A stretch of DNA of 7,939 bases from Chitinophagia bacterium (lineage in GTDB: Bacteria > Bacteroidota > Bacteroidia > Chitinophagales > Chitinophagaceae), in the NCBI GenBank assembly GCA_010021705.1, contig RGMU01000065.1, forward strand, positions 1 to 7,939. Reading direction: 5' to 3'. Below, in pieces: positions 6,304 to 7,939 of this stretch. The notes below the pieces were generated by a model. It had not been told where the DNA came from and did not search any database. It was given only the letters and a program-made list of their open reading frames with translations. Every line of letters begins with the position of its first letter. Within the stretch, counting starts at the first letter, position 1. A program made the translations under genes and the position numbers.

Positions 6304-6822
6304 ATGCGCTATACTGCCTACGGGCTTGTCTTTATTGTATTAGTGGCTTGGGCACTTGTTTTAGGCGGGTGCACAAGGGAACGATTGCCATGCCTAACGC
6401 CCAAAATAGGCATACTAAGACTCCAATGTGTGCACTTTACTGCCGATACGGCTACCATAGCCCGTGACTCTTCCTTGCCACAGTCGCTGTGGATAGCAGC
6501 CGCTACCGGAGGCTATAAGGGCACGCTATATGGCTCGTCTTCCGCTTTTACGCTGTCTTTATCTGCTGTGGCAGATAGTGCGCAATGGCTGTTTACGCCT
6601 GACACGGCTACCCTGCGCTATATCCCTATGGATACGCTCACATTCTACTACAACCGCCGCCGGCAGTTTATATCCAATGCTTGCGGATTTGCCTGCTTTT
6701 ACACCCTTAACAAAATAGCTACCACCCACCACCATACCGACTCGGTGGTGCTGCTAAACCCCGATGTAACCAACGATGTTAGCAAAAAACATATTAAAAT
6801 ATACATTCATCCTGCTTTTTAG
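6304..6822 (+). CDS. DUF6452-type lipoprotein
   Basis: The 172-residue protein starts with a basic residue, a hydrophobic stretch (VFIVLVAWALVL) and a lipobox LGGC ending at C23, so it should be lipidated and anchored in the cell envelope. The mature part is mostly short beta-strand sequence, with DTLTFYYNRRRQFISNACGF at 110-129 and HIKIYIHP near the end. The pattern of tyrosine-rich strand, FIS-ACGF and terminal beta hairpin, together with the gene order, matches the Bacteroidota family I know as DUF6452; no function is established for it. The ATG follows an exact -7 box and yields a complete signal peptide, so the start is secure. Its 3' end overlaps the next gene by 47 bases, implying co-transcription and translational coupling. 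The family call is from memory of the pattern; the lipoprotein call is directly visible. Confidence 0.75.
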   Translation: MRYTAYGLVFIVLVAWALVLGGCTRERLPCLTPKIGILRLQCVHFTADTATIARDSSLPQSLWIAAATGGYKGTLYGSSSAFTLSLSAVADSAQWLFTPDTATLRYIPMDTLTFYYNRRRQFISNACGFACFYTLNKIATTHHHTDSVVLLNPDVTNDVSKKHIKIYIHPAF

Positions 6823-7480
6823 CAGCAACATTGCTCATGCCGGCGCAGATACGGGTGCTAAGGCTACTAAACCGCCCGATACGGTGATAATACCGCGGCA
6901 AATTACCTTCAGTGCCGATTTGGTTAGCCCTTGCTATGGCTTATTTACCACCAACCGCACCGGCTTTGAAATAGGGGTGGACTACTATGCCCGCAAAGAG
7001 CGGTATTGGGCATTGGAAGCCGGTGCGGGTAGCTCTACCGTTGCCTACCCTGACCTTAGCTATACCTGCCGCAACCAATTTGTGCGCATAGGCATACAAA
7101 AAATGATGTTCGCCCCACAAAACGCCAATGACCGAGACGGGCTGTTTATGGGGTTGCGCTTAGCCGGCACCACCATTCAGCGAAGCCAAGCCTACTACTC
7201 CATTACAGACAGCGTATGGGGCACTACAACCGGCACGGTGGATGCTAAAAATCTTAAAGGCTTTTGGTTAGAACTCGTACCCGGCATCAGGGTATCCCCC
7301 TACAAGCATTTTTTTATGGGCTGGACAGTCAGGGCAAAATTCCTATTCAACCCCAAAGACCTAAGCGAATTAGCCCCCCTATACATTGCCGGCTATGGCA
7401 AAGGCGACAAAAATGCCGTGTTTGACATTAACTTTTACATAAGCTATGCCCTGTTTTATCATACTAAGCGGATAAGGTAG
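6776..7480 (+). CDS. DUF6048-type secreted/outer-membrane beta protein
   Basis: The 234-residue product begins with a signal peptide (MLAKNILKYTFILLFSSNIA), probable cleavage after AHA at residue 22. The rest alternates aromatic and small residues in strand-like runs: FEIGVDYYARKERYWALEAG, then FVRIGIQK, GLFMGLRLAG, GFWLELVPGIRV, FFMGWTVRAKFLF and INFYISYAL at the end. This is the look of a small outer-membrane beta-barrel or porin-like family and fits DUF6048, which in Bacteroidota commonly lies just downstream of DUF6452. Function is unknown. The ATG lies within the end of the upstream gene, in another frame, so expression probably depends on translation of the lipoprotein gene; no later in-frame start would preserve the signal peptide. 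No clear terminator follows; 7481-7557 contains no gene that I can see. Confidence 0.75.
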   Translation: MLAKNILKYTFILLFSSNIAHAGADTGAKATKPPDTVIIPRQITFSADLVSPCYGLFTTNRTGFEIGVDYYARKERYWALEAGAGSSTVAYPDLSYTCRNQFVRIGIQKMMFAPQNANDRDGLFMGLRLAGTTIQRSQAYYSITDSVWGTTTGTVDAKNLKGFWLELVPGIRVSPYKHFFMGWTVRAKFLFNPKDLSELAPLYIAGYGKGDKNAVFDINFYISYALFYHTKRIR

Positions 7481-7557
7481 GGGTGTTAAAGTGTGATGTG
7501 GTTAGGTAGTTTTTTGGCGATTTTGGCGTACATATAGCATTTAGGACAGGACAGGTA

Positions 7558-7681
7558 GCCCGCACTCTTTGTCTGAACTGTGATTCGTGAGATTAGCATG
7601 AAGGCTATGACAGATTTTTTACAACCAGCTTCACACTAATCACCCCCTTCACAAAAATCACAGTTCAGACTACCTGCGGGC
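7558..7681. repeat. Palindromic element, copy 2, with GC-rich outer stem reaching into the FGE gene
   Basis: GTCTGAACTGTGATT at 7571-7585 is the perfect reverse complement of 7656-7670. Inside, TGAAG 7599-7603 pairs with CTTCA 7629-7633, and GTGA..GATTAG (7587-7596) pairs with CTAATCAC (7636-7643) with a small bulge. Outside, GCCCGCA 7558-7564 pairs with TGCGGGC 7675-7681, the latter lying within the last codons of the FGE-fold gene. The core (7571-7670) is the same family, and in the same direction, as 717-818: same ends, same central GCTATGACAGATTTTTTACAA. It may act as a transcript-end hairpin for the minus-strand gene or, if that gene is a DGR target, as a target-site structure. Confidence 0.85.
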
Positions 7682-7939
7682 AGCAAGAGCAAGGCGGAAG
7701 CCCAAGTCGATGTTCCGGTACGAGGGCGAGGTGCTGAGCCGGCTGGCGGAGCGGCAGCTAGCGGCACCGTTGTAACAGCTGCCGCCGCGATTCACGCGAA
7801 GACTCCCTGTTCCTATAGGGTTTGTTTGTGGGTTGGCATCATAAGTTCGCTTAGCATCGCTACACCATTCCCATACATTACCGCTCATGTCATACAAACC
7901 TAAAGCATTGGCAGCTAATTGCTTTACCGGGTGCGTTTG
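7670..7939 (-). CDS. FGE-sulfatase / C-type-lectin-fold protein, C-terminal part; probable DGR target
   Basis: Eighty-nine codons run from the right window edge to TAG at 7672-7670; the N-terminus is missing. YDMSGNVWEWC at residues 16-26 is the signature of the formylglycine-generating-enzyme (SUMF1/FGE-sulfatase) fold, and RGGSCYNGAASCRSASR plus LGFRLA close it. True FGE oxidises a sulfatase cysteine to formylglycine, but many Bacteroidota proteins with this fold are not enzymes of that kind. This C-terminus resembles the ligand-binding region of DGR variable proteins, which usually read RGGSWNNNA..CR.A.RNNNNP..RNNN.GFRLA. Here asparagine-type positions are replaced by S, L, T, Y, I and D. 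The gene is AT-richer upstream and GC-rich over the last ~42 codons. The stop codon overlaps the first base of a large inverted repeat. I am confident of the fold, and moderately so of a DGR-target role. Confidence 0.85.
   Translation of the reverse strand, partial: QTHPVKQLAANALGLYDMSGNVWEWCSDAKRTYDANPQTNPIGTGSLRVNRGGSCYNGAASCRSASRLSTSPSYRNIDLGFRLALAARR
7673..7800 (-). other. Putative DGR variable repeat (VR)
   Basis: In the coding strand from 7798 down, nearly all adenines lie in codons at expected variable positions, while the intervening constant codons (CGC, GGC, GCC, TGC, TCC, CGG, CCC, TTC, CTT) have none until the final AGG. At residues 56-78 eleven codons end in C and can each arise from AAC by adenine changes alone: TAC, AAC, AGC, AGC, CTC, AGC, ACC, TAC, AAC, ATC, GAC. 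This is the footprint of adenine-directed mutagenic retrohoming. No template repeat or reverse transcriptase is in the window. Confidence 0.6.

Noticed and set aside
712..7670. The two palindromic copies as ends of a composite mobile element carrying everything between them
   Set aside because: The interior contains lysS and a conserved DUF6452/DUF6048 pair, no transposase or integrase is present, and the copies differ inside; dispersed intergenic repeats explain this better.
7670..7939. Genuine sulfatase-activating formylglycine-generating enzyme
   Set aside because: Only the C-terminus is visible, no sulfatase gene is nearby, and the terminal codon pattern points to a diversified binding protein; catalytic activity cannot be supported.

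Overview
The window looks like Bacteroidota chromosome, most plausibly a Chitinophagales/Saprospirales-type environmental lineage. The grounds are perfect TAnnTTTG -7 promoter boxes close to start codons, weak or absent Shine-Dalgarno sites, a type IX secretion (T9SS) sorting-tail remnant, and a gene pair that I recognise as the Bacteroidota-specific DUF6452 lipoprotein and DUF6048 protein. No RNA genes, CRISPR array or transposase were seen.

Layout. Positions 1-704 are a patchwork of three gene fragments: the N-terminus of a PIN-PhoH ATPase on the minus strand (1-206), the C-terminus of an HSP90/GHKL-type ATP-binding protein carrying a HELIH motif (207-599), and the last residues of a T9SS sorting domain (600-704). 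Their composition differs, and the joins are abrupt. Next comes a 112-bp near-palindromic element (712-823) with a 20-bp tandem duplication at its right edge, then an AT-rich promoter region. The well-ordered part follows: a stand-alone CheY-like response regulator (1023-1418), lysyl-tRNA synthetase lysS (1501-3009), a large single-chain restriction-modification enzyme converging on lysS with one base between the stop codons (3011-6196, minus strand), and the overlapping DUF6452/DUF6048 pair (6304-7480). A second copy of the palindromic element (7571-7670) ends at the stop codon of an FGE-sulfatase/C-type-lectin-fold protein that runs off the right edge (7670-7939, minus strand).

The most interesting item is that right edge. 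The last ~42 codons of the FGE-fold gene look like the variable repeat of a diversity-generating retroelement (DGR). Adenines are confined to the suspect codons, which are mostly NNC derivatives of AAC set in a constant GC-rich, adenine-free framework, and a large inverted repeat begins right at the stop codon. The reverse transcriptase and template repeat would have to lie outside the window. Other points are that all eight reading frames whose ends are visible stop at TAG, that two genes probably have near-leaderless transcripts, and that the restriction enzyme is a compact type ISP-like protein without a helicase.

Functionally, lysS serves translation and the response regulator serves two-component signalling. 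The restriction enzyme is a probable phage-defence module set between core genes. The DUF pair is cell-envelope associated. The FGE-fold protein may be a diversified ligand-binding protein.
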